Shown here piece by piece: positions 16,723 to 27,140 of a DNA stretch of 64,000 nucleotides. The first letter of the stretch is position 1. Each line of letters opens with the position of its first letter. A program made the translations under genes and the position numbers. The stretch is from Sphingomonas sp. ATCC 31555 (GTDB lineage: Bacteria > Pseudomonadota > Alphaproteobacteria > Sphingomonadales > Sphingomonadaceae), in NCBI RefSeq assembly GCF_000282895.1, contig NZ_ALBQ01000001.1:41959-105958 (forward strand), read 5' to 3'. The notes beneath the pieces were generated by a model, which made no database searches, was not told the origin of the DNA, and worked only from the letters and a program-made list of their open reading frames with translations.

Positions 16723-18291
16723 TTACCGCTCGCGCGTCGCGGCGAACTTCACCTTGTTGTAGCGCTCCGCAATATATCCCACCTCCCAGGCCGATTTGGC
16801 CAGGAACACCGGATTGCCGTCGCGATCCTTGGCGAGCGCGCCGCGATTGAGGTCCAGAAACTCCTTCATCGCGGCGGGATCGTCGGACGAAATCCAGCGC
16901 GCGGTGTCATAGGGCGAAGGCTCCAGCACCGCGCCGACCTTATATTCGGCATCGAGCCGGCTGAGCAGCACGTCGAGCTGCAGCTGGCCGACCACGCCGA
17001 TGATCCAGTTCGATCCGATCTCCGGATAGAAGACCTGGATCACGCCCTCTTCGGACAGATCGTCCAGCGCCTTGCGCAGCTGCTTGGTCTTGGTCGGGTC
17101 CTTGAGCGCCACGCGGCGCAGGATTTCCGGCGCAAAGTTGGGCAGCCCGGTGAAGCGCACTGCCGCCCGCTCGGACAGCGTGTCGCCCACCCGCAGCGTC
17201 CCATGGTTGGGGATGCCGATGATGTCGCCGGGAAACGCCTCGTCGGCCAGTTCGCGCTCGCGGGCGAAGAACAGGATCGGCGAGTGGATCGCGATCGGCT
17301 TGCCGTGCCCCGTCGGCGTCAGCTTCATGCCGCGCTTGAAGGTGCCCGAGACCAGCCGCATGAAGGCGATACGGTCGCGGTGGTTGGGATCCATGTTCGC
17401 CTGGACCTTGAACACGAAGCCCGTCACCTCGTCGCGGGTCGGCTCCACCGGCGCCGGTTCGGCCGGCAGCGCGTGCGGCGGCGGCGCGAACTCGGCGATC
17501 GCCGCGATCAGCGAATCCACCCCGAACTCCTTCAGCGCCGAGCCGAAATAGACCGGCGTCATGTCGCCGTTGCGATAGGCCTCGCCGTCGAATTCGGCAT
17601 AGCCCGCCTGGGCGAGCTCGACATCCTCGCGCAGCTTGGCGAGATTGTCGGCGGAGACGATCGCATCGAGCTGCGGATCGTCGAGTCCGGTCGTCTGGAT
17701 CACCTTGCCGTGGAATTCTCGGGCATCGCCCTCGGGGAGCAGCAGGCGCTTGGTTGCGAGGTCGTAGATGCCCTCGAAGGTGCCGCCCATGCCCACCGGC
17801 CAGGTCATCGGCACCACGTCGAGCTGCAGCAGCTCGGCCACCTCGTCCAGCGTCGCGAACACCTCGCGGCCCTCGCGATCGACCTTGTTGACGAAAGTGA
17901 TGATCGGCACGTTGCGCAGACGGCAGACCTCGAACAGCTTGCGGGTCTGGCTTTCGATGCCCTTGGCGACGTCGATCACCATCACCGCCGAGTCCACCGC
18001 CGTCAGCGTGCGGTAGGTGTCTTCCGAGAAGTCCTCGTGGCCCGGCGTGTCGAGCAGGTTGAAGGTGATGCCGTCGCGCTCGAACGTCATCACCGAGCTG
18101 GTGACCGAGATGCCGCGCTGCTGCTCGATCTTCATCCAGTCCGAGCGGGCACGGCGGGCAGCGCCGCGCGCCTTCACTTCGCCGGCAAGGTGGATCGCGC
18201 CGCCGAACAGCAGCAGCTTTTCGGTCAGCGTGGTCTTGCCCGCGTCCGGGTGCGAGATGATGGCGAACGTACGACGATCGGAGGGGGACAT
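16723..18291 (-). CDS. prfC: Peptide chain release factor 3
   Basis: A 522-residue translational GTPase, close to the 529 residues of E. coli RF3. The P-loop HPDAGKTT is at residues 14-21, the G3 element is LLDTPGHEDFSEDTYRT and the G4 element is NKVDREG. Domain II and the RF3 C-terminal domain follow, ending KVKFAATRER. RF3 uses GTP to recycle RF1 and RF2 from the ribosome after peptide release. It stands alone with its own upstream region. The absence of EF-G domains IV and V separates it from EF-G. Confidence 0.95.
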   Translation of the reverse strand: MSPSDRRTFAIISHPDAGKTTLTEKLLLFGGAIHLAGEVKARGAARRARSDWMKIEQQRGISVTSSVMTFERDGITFNLLDTPGHEDFSEDTYRTLTAVDSAVMVIDVAKGIESQTRKLFEVCRLRNVPIITFVNKVDREGREVFATLDEVAELLQLDVVPMTWPVGMGGTFEGIYDLATKRLLLPEGDAREFHGKVIQTTGLDDPQLDAIVSADNLAKLREDVELAQAGYAEFDGEAYRNGDMTPVYFGSALKEFGVDSLIAAIAEFAPPPHALPAEPAPVEPTRDEVTGFVFKVQANMDPNHRDRIAFMRLVSGTFKRGMKLTPTGHGKPIAIHSPILFFARERELADEAFPGDIIGIPNHGTLRVGDTLSERAAVRFTGLPNFAPEILRRVALKDPTKTKQLRKALDDLSEEGVIQVFYPEIGSNWIIGVVGQLQLDVLLSRLDAEYKVGAVLEPSPYDTARWISSDDPAAMKEFLDLNRGALAKDRDGNPVFLAKSAWEVGYIAERYNKVKFAATRER

Positions 18292-18379
18292 ACGGGTGCT
18301 TCGAACGGGAGGGAGAATCGCGACGCCTTAGTCGGTGGCGGGATTTTTAGCCAGCGGTGCGTGCTGGCCCGGTTGTCCC

Positions 18380-19243
18380 TCAGTCGACCAGCGTGACATC
18401 CATTGCGAAGCGTCGCGTCTCGCCGGGGGCGAGCCGCTGGATGCCGGGCTTGTCCCAGATCTCGCCATCAAAGCCCGCCGGGTCGGCGAGGCCCCACCAG
18501 GGCTCGACGCAGACGAAGCGCGCACCCGGCTTGGTCCAGATGCCGAGCAGGCCGGCATCCGGGAAACGGATGCGCAGCTGCGGCCCGTCCTCCGCGCCGT
18601 ACAACAGGCCGCGGCTGGCGAGCTGGTCCCAGATCAGCGCATCGGCGGTGAACAGGTCGTCGGACAGCGGCAGATTCTGCCCCTGCACCGGGCTGGTCCG
18701 GCGGTCGGACGCGATGCCGCCCTCGCCGATGTAGCGCAGCCCGGAGAATTCGGGTTCGTCGAACAGGATGCGATGCGCGGAGCGGGGGCGGCCATAGGGC
18801 AACGGCCAGGCAAAGGCGGGATGGAAGCCAAAGCTGGCCGGCATGTCGCGTGTATCCTGGTTGGTCACCGCGATCTCGATCCACAGGGTCGCCTCTTCCA
18901 GCCGGTACGTCGCATCAAGTGCGAAGGCGAAGGGATAGACGACGCGCGTGTCCGCATCGTCGACCAGGCGGAACGTGACGCGGTCGGCCGCCTGTGCCAC
19001 CAGCGCGAAGGGCCGGCGCCGTGCGAAGCCGTGCTGCGGCAGGCTATAGTCCCGCCCGTCAAGTCGGTAGCGATCCCCCACCAGCCGCCCGACGATCGGG
19101 AAGAGGAGCGGTGCCCGCCCCGACCAGAAGGCGGGGTCGCCATCGGTCATCAGTTCACGCCCGGCCGGATCGCGCAGCGACGAGAGTTCGGCCCCATGCG
19201 GGTTGATGGCGGCGGTCAGCCGCGCGCTGGCAATGTCGATCAT
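18380..19243 (-). CDS. Aldose 1-epimerase family protein
   Basis: A 287-residue beta-sandwich protein of the aldose 1-epimerase (galactose mutarotase-like) superfamily. Visible landmarks are INPHGAELSSLRDPAGRELM near residue 15, FPIVGRL near 48, LPQHGFARRRPF near 67 and FGFHPAFAWPL near 140. The histidines in HGFAR and FHPAF match the substrate-binding positions. The LPQHGFAR form is typical of the LacX / hexose-6-phosphate mutarotase-like branch, so the natural sugar is uncertain. It lies 39 bases upstream of the S8 peptidase stop, on the same strand, but there is no functional link. Confidence 0.85.
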   Translation of the reverse strand: MIDIASARLTAAINPHGAELSSLRDPAGRELMTDGDPAFWSGRAPLLFPIVGRLVGDRYRLDGRDYSLPQHGFARRRPFALVAQAADRVTFRLVDDADTRVVYPFAFALDATYRLEEATLWIEIAVTNQDTRDMPASFGFHPAFAWPLPYGRPRSAHRILFDEPEFSGLRYIGEGGIASDRRTSPVQGQNLPLSDDLFTADALIWDQLASRGLLYGAEDGPQLRIRFPDAGLLGIWTKPGARFVCVEPWWGLADPAGFDGEIWDKPGIQRLAPGETRRFAMDVTLVD

Positions 19244-19282
19244 GTCGCTCGAATAGCCGGTGCCCGCCGCCAGGGGAAGCGC

Positions 19283-21724
19283 TCAGAACCCCCAGCTCAG
19301 CCGCACCGCGCCGCCGATGTCATTCGGCACATTGGCGAAATTACCCGGCTGCCGGCGCAGGAACAGATTGCTGCTGATATCCCCGTCCAGCACGTTCCAG
19401 CGATAGCGCAATTCGTAATCGATCTCGCGCCCGACGGGAGCGAGATTGATCCGCGCGTTGCTCCAGCTGGTCACGCTCTGCGTCCCGTAATCCCAGCCCT
19501 GCGGCAGGCGCACGCCGATCCCGCCCTGTGCCACGCGCAGCGGCTGCGCGACCCGCAGGCCGATCGAATCGTCGCCGAACACACCGTCCTTGCCCAGATC
19601 GGCCGCCCAGGCGTTGGTGCGGATCAGGCCCGATCCCTGGAACCCGCCGCGCAGCTGCGCATCGGTCCAGCCCTTGCGCAGCGCCCCGCCCAGGCTCCAG
19701 CCTCCGCCCAGCCCCCAGCGCAGGCCCAGATCGGCGAACAGGCTGCTCGCCCGCGCGGCACCCAGCCCGGCGCCGAAGCGCGCGCCGAGCACGGTGCTGT
19801 TCTCCGCCAGCCGGGTGAGGCCAAGGCTCGCGTTCAGTCCACCGAAGCGCCGGTCGACCGCGATGCTGGCGCGGCCATAGCCGAACCGCTGCCAACGCCC
19901 GCGCAGCGCGGCGATCTCGGTCGCATCCTGGCTCAGCACATCACCATATTCGCTGGCCATGGTGATGCCCCAACTGCCCAGCGCCTGACGTACCGCCGCC
20001 GATCCACCGACGGCCACGTCGAACCCGGCGCCGCTCAGCGGATCGCGCGCGATCAGGAAGGCCGGATCGGCGCGTCCGGCAAGCTGCGCGGTCAGGGCGT
20101 TCCCGCTCTGCGAGGCACCGATTGCGAACTGCACCCTGGCGCCCAGCCGGCCGCTTACTGTCGTCGCGAGCATCCGGGCGATTCCGGCATCGCGGGTGGT
20201 GATGCCAAGCCGTTCGATTCGCACCGAATCGGTCGTCGGCACCAACGAAACGGCGACGTGCATGTCGCTCATCCCGACCGAAAAACTGCGGTCGCGCGTC
20301 GCCATCAGCGTGGAAAGATTGCGGGCCATCGGCTGGCGCTGGATCGTGCCGCCCACATCGGTTTCGAACGCACGCTGAAATGCATCGAGCACCACCATGC
20401 CCAGTGCGCCCTGCACCGCATCGCCCATCGGCGCAGAAAGCGTGCCGTTCACCGTCGTCGATACGGCAGCCGTGCTGCCGGCGACCGACATGGTGCCGAC
20501 GGGCTGGAAGGCCCGCGTGAGATCCAGCACGCCACGGCCATAGATCGCGTCCGTGCCCGGGTCGCCCATATCGCGTGCGGTGGCGTAGAGCAGATCGACG
20601 ATCTGCTTGCCGGTAAGGTTTGGAAAGGCCTGGGCCAGCAAGGCGATCGCCCCGGAGATCTGCGGCGCGGAGAAGGAGGTGCCCGACCAGAGAAAAGCGA
20701 CGTTGTTGGCATCCGGGGCGCGGACCTGCTCGCCCACCGCCGCCAGGTACACGCTGGCCGAAGATCCGGCGCGGTTGGAAAAATCCGAAATCACGTCGCT
20801 GGCATTTACCGATCCGGCGATAATCACCAGCCCGCGCGCGATCGCGGCGTTCATCGCAGGCGAGGTGAAGGCATCGGGATTGGCCGCCCCGTCATTGCCG
20901 GCGGAGAGCACCACGATCACGCCGGCCGCGGTAGCGCGATCGATTGCCGCGCTCAGCGACGTCGATGCGCTTTCGCCGCCGAGCGAGATGTTGACCACGC
21001 GCGCGCCGGCGGTGCGGGCACGGTCCAGCGCGGTCGCGATTGCGCTGGAATCGAATTTGCAGGTCGAGGTGTCCGATCCGTCGCAGCTGCCCGCCCGGTC
21101 GGCTCGCTGCACCACCAGCTGCGCATCGAAGGCGACACCATGCGAACCGCTCGCATTGCGCCGTCCCGCGATCGTGAAGGCTACGGCGGTGCCGTGCCCC
21201 CCGACATCGTCGATCGTGCCATTGCCTCCCGTGTCGCTGGAACTGGCCAGGATGCGGCAGCTGCCGGTCCCTACCCCGCCGGAGCAGTCGCCAAATTCAA
21301 GGCTTTGCAGATCGATGCCCGAATCGATCACCCCCACCTTCACGCCATTGCCGGTGGCGCCGGCATTATAGGCCACCAGCGCGCGCATCGACAGCGCTCC
21401 CACCGAAGCGCGATATTCGCTGGTATCGTAGTTCGTAGACGTCGGCGTCGGCGTCGGTGTTGGTGTTGGTGTCGGAGTGGGCGCCGGTGTGGGTGTGGGT
21501 GTAGGCGTAGGCGTAGGCGTAGGCGTTGGCGTTGGTGTTGGTGTTGGTGTTGGTGTTGGTGTTGGTGTTGGCGTTGGCGTTGGCGTTGGCGTAGGCGTAG
21601 GCGTCGGAGTGGGCGCAGGCGCAGGTGCCGGCGCGGGCGAAACACCGCCGCCACTGCCACCACCGCCGCTGCACGCGCCCAGCGCCACCAGGCCGCCGAC
21701 CGCTGCCGACTGCATCCATCGCAT
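19283..21724 (-). CDS. S8 (subtilisin-like) serine peptidase, autotransporter-type lipoprotein
   Basis: Predicted 813 residues. The leader [18 protein letters not shown] ends in a lipobox, so the protein is probably lipid-anchored. A roughly 70-residue proline-threonine run follows, then a subtilisin domain with the complete triad: D134 (VGVIDSGID), H177 (GGHGTAVAF), S350 (SGTSFSAP). The last ~350 residues lack protease motifs, are strand-rich and end RLSWGF, as in an autotransporter barrel. This suggests surface display or self-secretion of the protease. An earlier ATG at 21769 is possible, but it would bury the signal peptide. A disulphide pair is likely from CRILASS and CDGSD. The substrate is unknown. 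Confidence 0.85.
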   Translation of the reverse strand: MRWMQSAAVGGLVALGACSGGGGSGGGVSPAPAPAPAPTPTPTPTPTPTPTPTPTPTPTPTPTPTPTPTPTPTPTPTPTPAPTPTPTPTPTPTPTSTNYDTSEYRASVGALSMRALVAYNAGATGNGVKVGVIDSGIDLQSLEFGDCSGGVGTGSCRILASSSDTGGNGTIDDVGGHGTAVAFTIAGRRNASGSHGVAFDAQLVVQRADRAGSCDGSDTSTCKFDSSAIATALDRARTAGARVVNISLGGESASTSLSAAIDRATAAGVIVVLSAGNDGAANPDAFTSPAMNAAIARGLVIIAGSVNASDVISDFSNRAGSSASVYLAAVGEQVRAPDANNVAFLWSGTSFSAPQISGAIALLAQAFPNLTGKQIVDLLYATARDMGDPGTDAIYGRGVLDLTRAFQPVGTMSVAGSTAAVSTTVNGTLSAPMGDAVQGALGMVVLDAFQRAFETDVGGTIQRQPMARNLSTLMATRDRSFSVGMSDMHVAVSLVPTTDSVRIERLGITTRDAGIARMLATTVSGRLGARVQFAIGASQSGNALTAQLAGRADPAFLIARDPLSGAGFDVAVGGSAAVRQALGSWGITMASEYGDVLSQDATEIAALRGRWQRFGYGRASIAVDRRFGGLNASLGLTRLAENSTVLGARFGAGLGAARASSLFADLGLRWGLGGGWSLGGALRKGWTDAQLRGGFQGSGLIRTNAWAADLGKDGVFGDDSIGLRVAQPLRVAQGGIGVRLPQGWDYGTQSVTSWSNARINLAPVGREIDYELRYRWNVLDGDISSNLFLRRQPGNFANVPNDIGGAVRLSWGF
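21436..21646 (-). repeat. Proline-threonine hexanucleotide repeat inside the S8 peptidase gene
   Basis: About 35 tandem six-base units, read on the plus strand as variants of GGTGTT, GGCGTT and GGCGTA, encode alternating Pro-Thr (with some Pro-Ala) in the protease. The same unit occurs in perfect blocks (e.g. 21534-21570), which favours slippage. It is a flexible linker between the lipid anchor and the catalytic domain. Confidence 0.9.
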
Positions 21725-21865
21725 ACCCAACGCCACGCGCTTACCCCATCCTCTGCCGCATCGGCCCATGCATAGCCCAGCAATGGTTGCGGCTTATTTA
21801 CCAACGTCAGCCTCGCGCTGCTGGCGTCTTGCGGCCGGGCAGCCCACCCCCTACAGGCCGCGGCG

Positions 21866-22528
21866 ATGCTCGCCCAGCTCTCTCACATCCGCAACTGGAT
21901 CTTCGATCTGGACAACACGCTCTATCCCGCGAGCGCCAACCTGTTCGCGATGATCGATGCGCGGATCGGCGAATATGTGCAGCGCCTGCTGCATTGTTCG
22001 GCGGAAGAGGCGCACAAGGTGCAGAAAGCCTATTTCCACGCCCATGGCGCCACGCTGTACGGCCTGATCGAAGAACATGGCACCGATCCGCACGACTATC
22101 TCAATTATGTCCATGACGTGGACATGAGCGTGCTCGAGGCGAACGAAGCGCTGGTCGAGGCGCTGGCCCGCCTGCCCGGCCGCAAGCTGATCTTCACCAA
22201 CGGCGATGCGCCCTATGCGCAGAAGGTGCTCGACCGGCTGGGCCTGGCCGAGACGTTCGAGGCGATCCATGACATCCACGCCACCAGCTATCGCCCCAAG
22301 CCGGAGCCCTTGGCGTACCAGGGCCTGTGCGATGCCTATGGCCTGGACCCCCGCGAATCGCTGTTCGTCGAGGACATGGCGCGCAATCTCGGGCCGGCCA
22401 AGGCGATCGGCATGACCACCGTCTGGATCGACAATGGCTCGGAACAGGCGCCCGACGCCGACCGCAGCTTCATCGACTATACCATCACCGATCTCGGAGC
22501 CTGGCTCCACAGCATCTTGGAGAGCTGA
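21866..22528 (+). CDS. HAD-superfamily pyrimidine 5'-nucleotidase
   Basis: A 220-residue haloacid dehalogenase-type hydrolase. Motif I is FDLDNTLYP (nucleophile D14, acid D16), motif II is LIFTNGD, motif III uses the lysine of [10 protein letters not shown] and motif IV is FVEDMARNL. The DNTLYP form and length fit the pyrimidine 5'-nucleotidase group (SDT1/PHM8-like), which dephosphorylates UMP, CMP or related phosphates in the cytoplasm. The gene ends two bases before dapD starts, so the two are co-transcribed. The linkage to lysine synthesis is positional only. The exact substrate is inferred. Confidence 0.85.
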   Translation: MLAQLSHIRNWIFDLDNTLYPASANLFAMIDARIGEYVQRLLHCSAEEAHKVQKAYFHAHGATLYGLIEEHGTDPHDYLNYVHDVDMSVLEANEALVEALARLPGRKLIFTNGDAPYAQKVLDRLGLAETFEAIHDIHATSYRPKPEPLAYQGLCDAYGLDPRESLFVEDMARNLGPAKAIGMTTVWIDNGSEQAPDADRSFIDYTITDLGAWLHSILES

Positions 22529-22529
22529 C

Positions 22530-23351
<822 letters not shown>

Positions 23352-23357
23352 TCGCGA

Positions 23358-23385
23358 ACGCCCCCTCGCACCGGCGAGGGGGCGT
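23358..23385. terminator. Hairpin between convergent dapD and GH130 genes
   Basis: Two 12-base arms (ACGCCCCCTCGC and its exact complement) with a four-base ACCG loop. It sits between convergent stops and can serve both. The T tract is poor on both sides. Confidence 0.65.
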
Positions 23386-23390
23386 CTCGC

Positions 23391-24677
23391 TCATTCCATC
23401 TGATCGATCAGTGCCTGGATCGGCGCGAAGGCGAACGCGACCGAGCTGTCCGCGACGCCGTACGGAATGAACAGGCTGTCGCCGTGGCGGATCGCGCCGC
23501 AGGTGTAGACGACGTTCGGCACATAACCTTCGCGATCCTGATCGGCGGCGGCGAGCAGCGGCGCCTTCGAACGGGCCAGCACCTTCGACGGATCGTTCTT
23601 GTCGAGCAGCGCCGCGCCGATCGAGTATTTGCGCATCGCGCCCACACCGTGGGTCAGCACCAGCCACCCGTCATCGGTTTCGATCGGCGGGCCGCAATTG
23701 CCCATCTGCACCAGCTCCCAGGGGAAGCGCGGCTTGATGATCAGCTCGCCGCCTTCCCAATGGGTGATGTCGTCCGAGCTGTGGAGGAAGATGTTCTCGC
23801 CGTCCTGCCGGCCGAGCATCATATATTTGCCGGCCACCTTGCGCGGAAACAGCGCCATGCCCTTGTTGCGCGCGGCAGTACCGCTCATCGGCACCAGGTC
23901 GAGCGCGCGCCAGTCGCGGGTGCGCAGCAGCTCCGACTGGATCACCGATCCGTTATAGGCGGTATAGGTCCCGATCCATTCGGGCGTGCCGTCGTCATGG
24001 GTGAAGTGGCAGATCCGCAGATCCTCCAGCCCGTTCGATTGGGCACGGGTGATCGGGAAGATCACGGTGCCCGACAGCGTCGAATCGCGGTGGCGATAGA
24101 CCGTCACCGGCCCTTCCGGGGCGCGCTCATCCGGCTCGCGGGCATCCGCGGCGGTGGCGAAGGGCGGCTCGGGCGCCAGTGTCAGTTCGTTCTTGTCGGT
24201 GATGATGCCTTCGCGGAACGCGACCGAGGAGATGTGCCCTTCCCCGACCGCGCGCAGCGACATCAGGATGCGCATGCTGCCCGCGGGCATGCCGGACTGA
24301 TCATAATGCGGCACGGCGCTGGGGTTCATCAGCGCGGCGGCGGCATAGCTGTACTCGTGGCAGAAATAGGCGCCGAGCAGCTGGCGCTTTTCATCGCCGA
24401 TCGCGGCACCGTCGAGCTTCAGCATTGCCTCGATCTCGTCGTAGCGCGTCATGAACACGCGGCGCGTCTGCCAGTGGCGCGCCTCGAAGTCCTTGAGCAC
24501 CAGATCGAGTTCGGCGCGCGCCTCGCTTGGCGACAATGCGAGCACTTCGTTGACGATACGCTCGGTGCGGCTGGGCGCGCCGCTGCTGTTGGAGGCCCAG
24601 GCGATGTGAAACGGGCGCACCACGACGCGCGAAGGATCGGCGCGCAGGCGCAAGCTATGGTAAAACAGTTCCGGCAT
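23391..24677 (-). CDS. Glycoside hydrolase family 130 protein
   Basis: A 428-residue five-bladed propeller protein of GH130, whose members phosphorolyse or hydrolyse beta-linked mannosides. Typical stretches are MGNCGPPIETDDGWLVLTHG (about 320-340), YSIGAALLDKNDPSKV and YVPNVVYTCGAIRHGDSLFI, followed by VADSSVAFA. The subfamily, and so phosphorylase versus hydrolase activity, cannot be fixed by eye. The ATG at 24677 was preferred to a TTG two codons upstream. It is the second gene after a GT4-type enzyme, 51 bases apart, so a made-then-trimmed mannoside is a reasonable inference. Confidence 0.85.
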   Translation of the reverse strand: MPELFYHSLRLRADPSRVVVRPFHIAWASNSSGAPSRTERIVNEVLALSPSEARAELDLVLKDFEARHWQTRRVFMTRYDEIEAMLKLDGAAIGDEKRQLLGAYFCHEYSYAAAALMNPSAVPHYDQSGMPAGSMRILMSLRAVGEGHISSVAFREGIITDKNELTLAPEPPFATAADAREPDERAPEGPVTVYRHRDSTLSGTVIFPITRAQSNGLEDLRICHFTHDDGTPEWIGTYTAYNGSVIQSELLRTRDWRALDLVPMSGTAARNKGMALFPRKVAGKYMMLGRQDGENIFLHSSDDITHWEGGELIIKPRFPWELVQMGNCGPPIETDDGWLVLTHGVGAMRKYSIGAALLDKNDPSKVLARSKAPLLAAADQDREGYVPNVVYTCGAIRHGDSLFIPYGVADSSVAFAFAPIQALIDQME

Positions 24678-24728
24678 CAGCAACCCCCGGGGAACGCACG
24701 CTTATCGAGCGCCGCCCCCCGTATCGGT

Positions 24729-26999
24729 TCAGGCGACGGCGAGTTCCGGTCCTGCCACGCTTTTATTGCCCTTTGAAAGGGCCGAGATCGCACAATTCGC
24801 CAATTGGAGCGCCAGAATCGACTCCGCCCCCTGGTTGCGGTTGAGCCCGGTGGGCATCAGCCCGTCGAAACAGCCGCCATCGGCGACGCTGGCCAGCGGC
24901 GTATCGAGATCGTTCGCCCCCAGATACCAGCGATAGGCACGCATCGCCTCGTTTGCCCAGTGCCGGTCCTCGGTCACGTCATGCGCGGCGAGGCAGGCGT
25001 CGATCGTCGCCTGGGCTTCCAGCGGCTGCTGGTCGAACGGCAGCGGATCGGCATATTCGCGCCCGAAGCTTTCGGTGCCTACGGCGCGGAAACGGCCTTC
25101 GGGCGAGGTCTGGCGCTCGACGATCCAGGCCAGCGTTTCCAGGCCCGTGTCGATGAAGTCGCGCCGCCCGAGCACCTGGCCGGCGCGCAGCAGCGCTTCG
25201 GGCAGGCGCGCATTGTCATAGGCGAGCACGATTTCGAACCAGCGCCATTCGGGGCGACGCGCGGTTTCCAGAAGCGCGATCAGCTCGTTGCCGAAGCGCG
25301 TCAGGATCTCGCGCGACAGCGGATGGCCCGGATGTGCCTCTGCCATCGCTGCGGCGCCCAGCATGGCGAAGGCGTGCGCGCGCGGGCTGCCCAGATCGAA
25401 GGCGATCGAGGCGGTTTCGTCGAACAGCACCGATGCCCAGTCGCGATGCTTCTGCGCCCGCGCATCGCGCGCGGTGACGCCCAGCGCCCAGATGGCACGG
25501 CCGTTCGAATCCTCCGAACCCTCGTCCTCGCACCAGCTGCGATCGAAGTTCATGAAGTTTCGAAACTTGCGCTTGTCGGCATTCCACGCATGCTGGACGA
25601 AGCCGCCAAAGATGGCGGTCCAGCGATCGCGCACGGTCTCGTCGATGCCGTCGATCTTGCTCATCAGGATCAGCGCGCGGGCATTGTCGTCGATGCAATA
25701 GCCATGGCGGCGATCGGGCACCGAATAGATCGAATGCTGGAGCATGCCGGTCGCGTCGCTCATCCGCTCCACCGCCGTGAGGACGGGGTGGAGCGGCGCC
25801 AGTTCAGTGGACGATCGGGCGATGCGGCTCGGCTTGTCGTCCAGGATTGCGTCGATCTCGCCCAGCGCGCGCTCGGCGAGCCGCGCCCACAGCATCGTGC
25901 GGCCGCGCGCATAGGCACGCTCCGCCAGCGCGTGTCGGCCCGCCTCGTTGCCCAACAGGCGATTGATTTCGCGGGCGAACGCCGCGCTGTCGCCGAAATC
26001 GACGGTGACGCCGTGACCGTCGGCGAGGATCTCGGTCGCGTGGATGTACGGCGTCGAAATGACAGGCTTGCCCATGCTGACGGCATAGGAAAGCGTTCCC
26101 GAAGTGATCTGCGCCGGGTTGAGATACGGCGTCACGTACAGATCTGCCGCCTGGAGGTAATCGAGCAGATCGCTCTGCTCGACGAAGCGATTGACGAACT
26201 GCACGTTGCGCCCCAGCCCCGCCGCTTCCACCTGCGCGGCCAGCCGCTCGCGATAGGCTTCGCCTTCGTGCAGGACGAGATTGGGGTGAGTAGCGCCGAG
26301 CAGCACGTACAGCGCCTGCGGATGTTCGGCGACGACCGCGGACATCGCTTCGATCATCGTCTCGATGCCCTTGTTGGGCGCGAGCAGGCCGAAGGTGAGC
26401 ACCACATCGCGCCCTTCCCAGCCGAATCGGCCCTTGAACGGCGCAGTGTCGCAGAAGGGGCGATCCGGCACGCCGTGCGGAATGTTCACGATCTTGCTGT
26501 CTTCCACGCCATGCACACGCGTCAGGATTTCGCGGCCCTTTTCGGCCATGACGATCAGCGTCGAGGCGCGCCGGATCAGCGCTTCCATCACCCGACGCTC
26601 GTCGGCGCTCGGCCGTTCGAGAATGGTGTGCAGCGTAACGATGACGGGGATCGACACGCGATCGGTAAGCGCGAGCAGCAATTCGCCCGCGGCGCCGCCG
26701 AAAATGCCGTATTCGTGCTGGATCCACAGCGCCTCGGCGCCGCTCGCCTCGATCGCGCGGGCAGCGTCCAGATAGGCGGCGCGATCATTCTGGGCGATCG
26801 CGCCGGTCACCTGCGGCGGATAGGCATAATGGCCGGGCCGGTCGTCCATCGCATAGACGTCGACCTGAATCCCCGGATAGCGCTCGGCAAGCGCGGTGTA
26901 GGTGTCGGTAGTAAAGGTGGCGATGCCGCACTTGCGCGGCAGGAAGTTACCGATCAGGGCAAGATGCCGGATCCTCGGATGAATCGGAGACCGTGCCAT
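24729..26999 (-). CDS. Two-domain GT4 glycosyltransferase with C-terminal alpha-barrel domain
   Basis: A 756-residue protein. Residues 1-370 form a GT-B fold of family 4: LIGNFLPRKCGIATFTTDTY at the N-terminus, NIPHGVPD near 175, FGLLAPNKG near 205 and SMGKPVISTPYIHATEIL, the nucleotide-sugar E-x7-E region. Residues about 385-756 are an all-helical region with repeating aromatic helices (HGYCIDDNARALILM, FMNFDRSWCEDEGSED, FEIVLAYDNARLPEALL), like an (alpha/alpha)6 barrel of glycosidases or epimerases. Fusion of synthesis and barrel domains with an adjacent GH130 gene is notable. AAAGG precedes the ATG. The sugar donor is unknown, though a mannosyl donor fits the neighbour. Confidence 0.8.
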   Translation of the reverse strand: MARSPIHPRIRHLALIGNFLPRKCGIATFTTDTYTALAERYPGIQVDVYAMDDRPGHYAYPPQVTGAIAQNDRAAYLDAARAIEASGAEALWIQHEYGIFGGAAGELLLALTDRVSIPVIVTLHTILERPSADERRVMEALIRRASTLIVMAEKGREILTRVHGVEDSKIVNIPHGVPDRPFCDTAPFKGRFGWEGRDVVLTFGLLAPNKGIETMIEAMSAVVAEHPQALYVLLGATHPNLVLHEGEAYRERLAAQVEAAGLGRNVQFVNRFVEQSDLLDYLQAADLYVTPYLNPAQITSGTLSYAVSMGKPVISTPYIHATEILADGHGVTVDFGDSAAFAREINRLLGNEAGRHALAERAYARGRTMLWARLAERALGEIDAILDDKPSRIARSSTELAPLHPVLTAVERMSDATGMLQHSIYSVPDRRHGYCIDDNARALILMSKIDGIDETVRDRWTAIFGGFVQHAWNADKRKFRNFMNFDRSWCEDEGSEDSNGRAIWALGVTARDARAQKHRDWASVLFDETASIAFDLGSPRAHAFAMLGAAAMAEAHPGHPLSREILTRFGNELIALLETARRPEWRWFEIVLAYDNARLPEALLRAGQVLGRRDFIDTGLETLAWIVERQTSPEGRFRAVGTESFGREYADPLPFDQQPLEAQATIDACLAAHDVTEDRHWANEAMRAYRWYLGANDLDTPLASVADGGCFDGLMPTGLNRNQGAESILALQLANCAISALSKGNKSVAGPELAVA

Positions 27000-27030
27000 G
27001 GCGGACCTTTCGCTAGTGCATGATGGACTT

Positions 27031-27046
27031 GGCTCGCAAGCGAGCC
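27031..27046 (-). promoter_or_regulatory. Hairpin in the 5' leader of the GT4 gene
   Basis: GGCTCGC-AA-GCGAGCC, a seven-base perfect stem with a two-base centre, lies 32 bases upstream of the GT4 start. As DNA it is a near-continuous palindrome that could bind a dimeric regulator; as RNA the loop is too short to be ideal. Confidence 0.4.
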
Positions 27047-27079
27047 TAATGTCCCGTTAAACTCCCGTTTTTCGAATAA

Positions 27080-27098
27080 GTTGCAGTTCTGCTGCAAC
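27080..27098. promoter_or_regulatory. Candidate operator upstream of the GT4-GH130 operon
   Basis: GTTGCAG-TTCTG-CTGCAAC is a perfect seven-base inverted repeat with a five-base centre, 81 bases upstream of the GT4 start and beyond the queF stop. Its size and symmetry fit a helix-turn-helix dimer site. The regulator is not encoded in view. Confidence 0.5.
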
Positions 27099-27140
27099 GC
27101 ACAACTCTATACCTGATGAACCGTGCTGTAAATCTGCCGT

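Noticed and set aside
21436..21646. CRISPR-like array
   Set aside because: The unit is six bases with no spacers and lies inside a coding frame.
18335..21775. 1146-codon plus-strand frame opposite the epimerase and S8 peptidase
   Set aside because: It runs antisense to two recognised genes and its Arg/Cys/Trp-rich end is the complement of the hexamer repeat.
21477..21953. Glycine-valine repeat protein on the plus strand
   Set aside because: It is the opposite-strand reading of the Pro-Thr linker; the minus-strand frame has a lipobox, a full S8 triad and a barrel tail.
24804..27023. 739-codon plus-strand frame
   Set aside because: Antisense to the GT4 gene, no recognisable domain.
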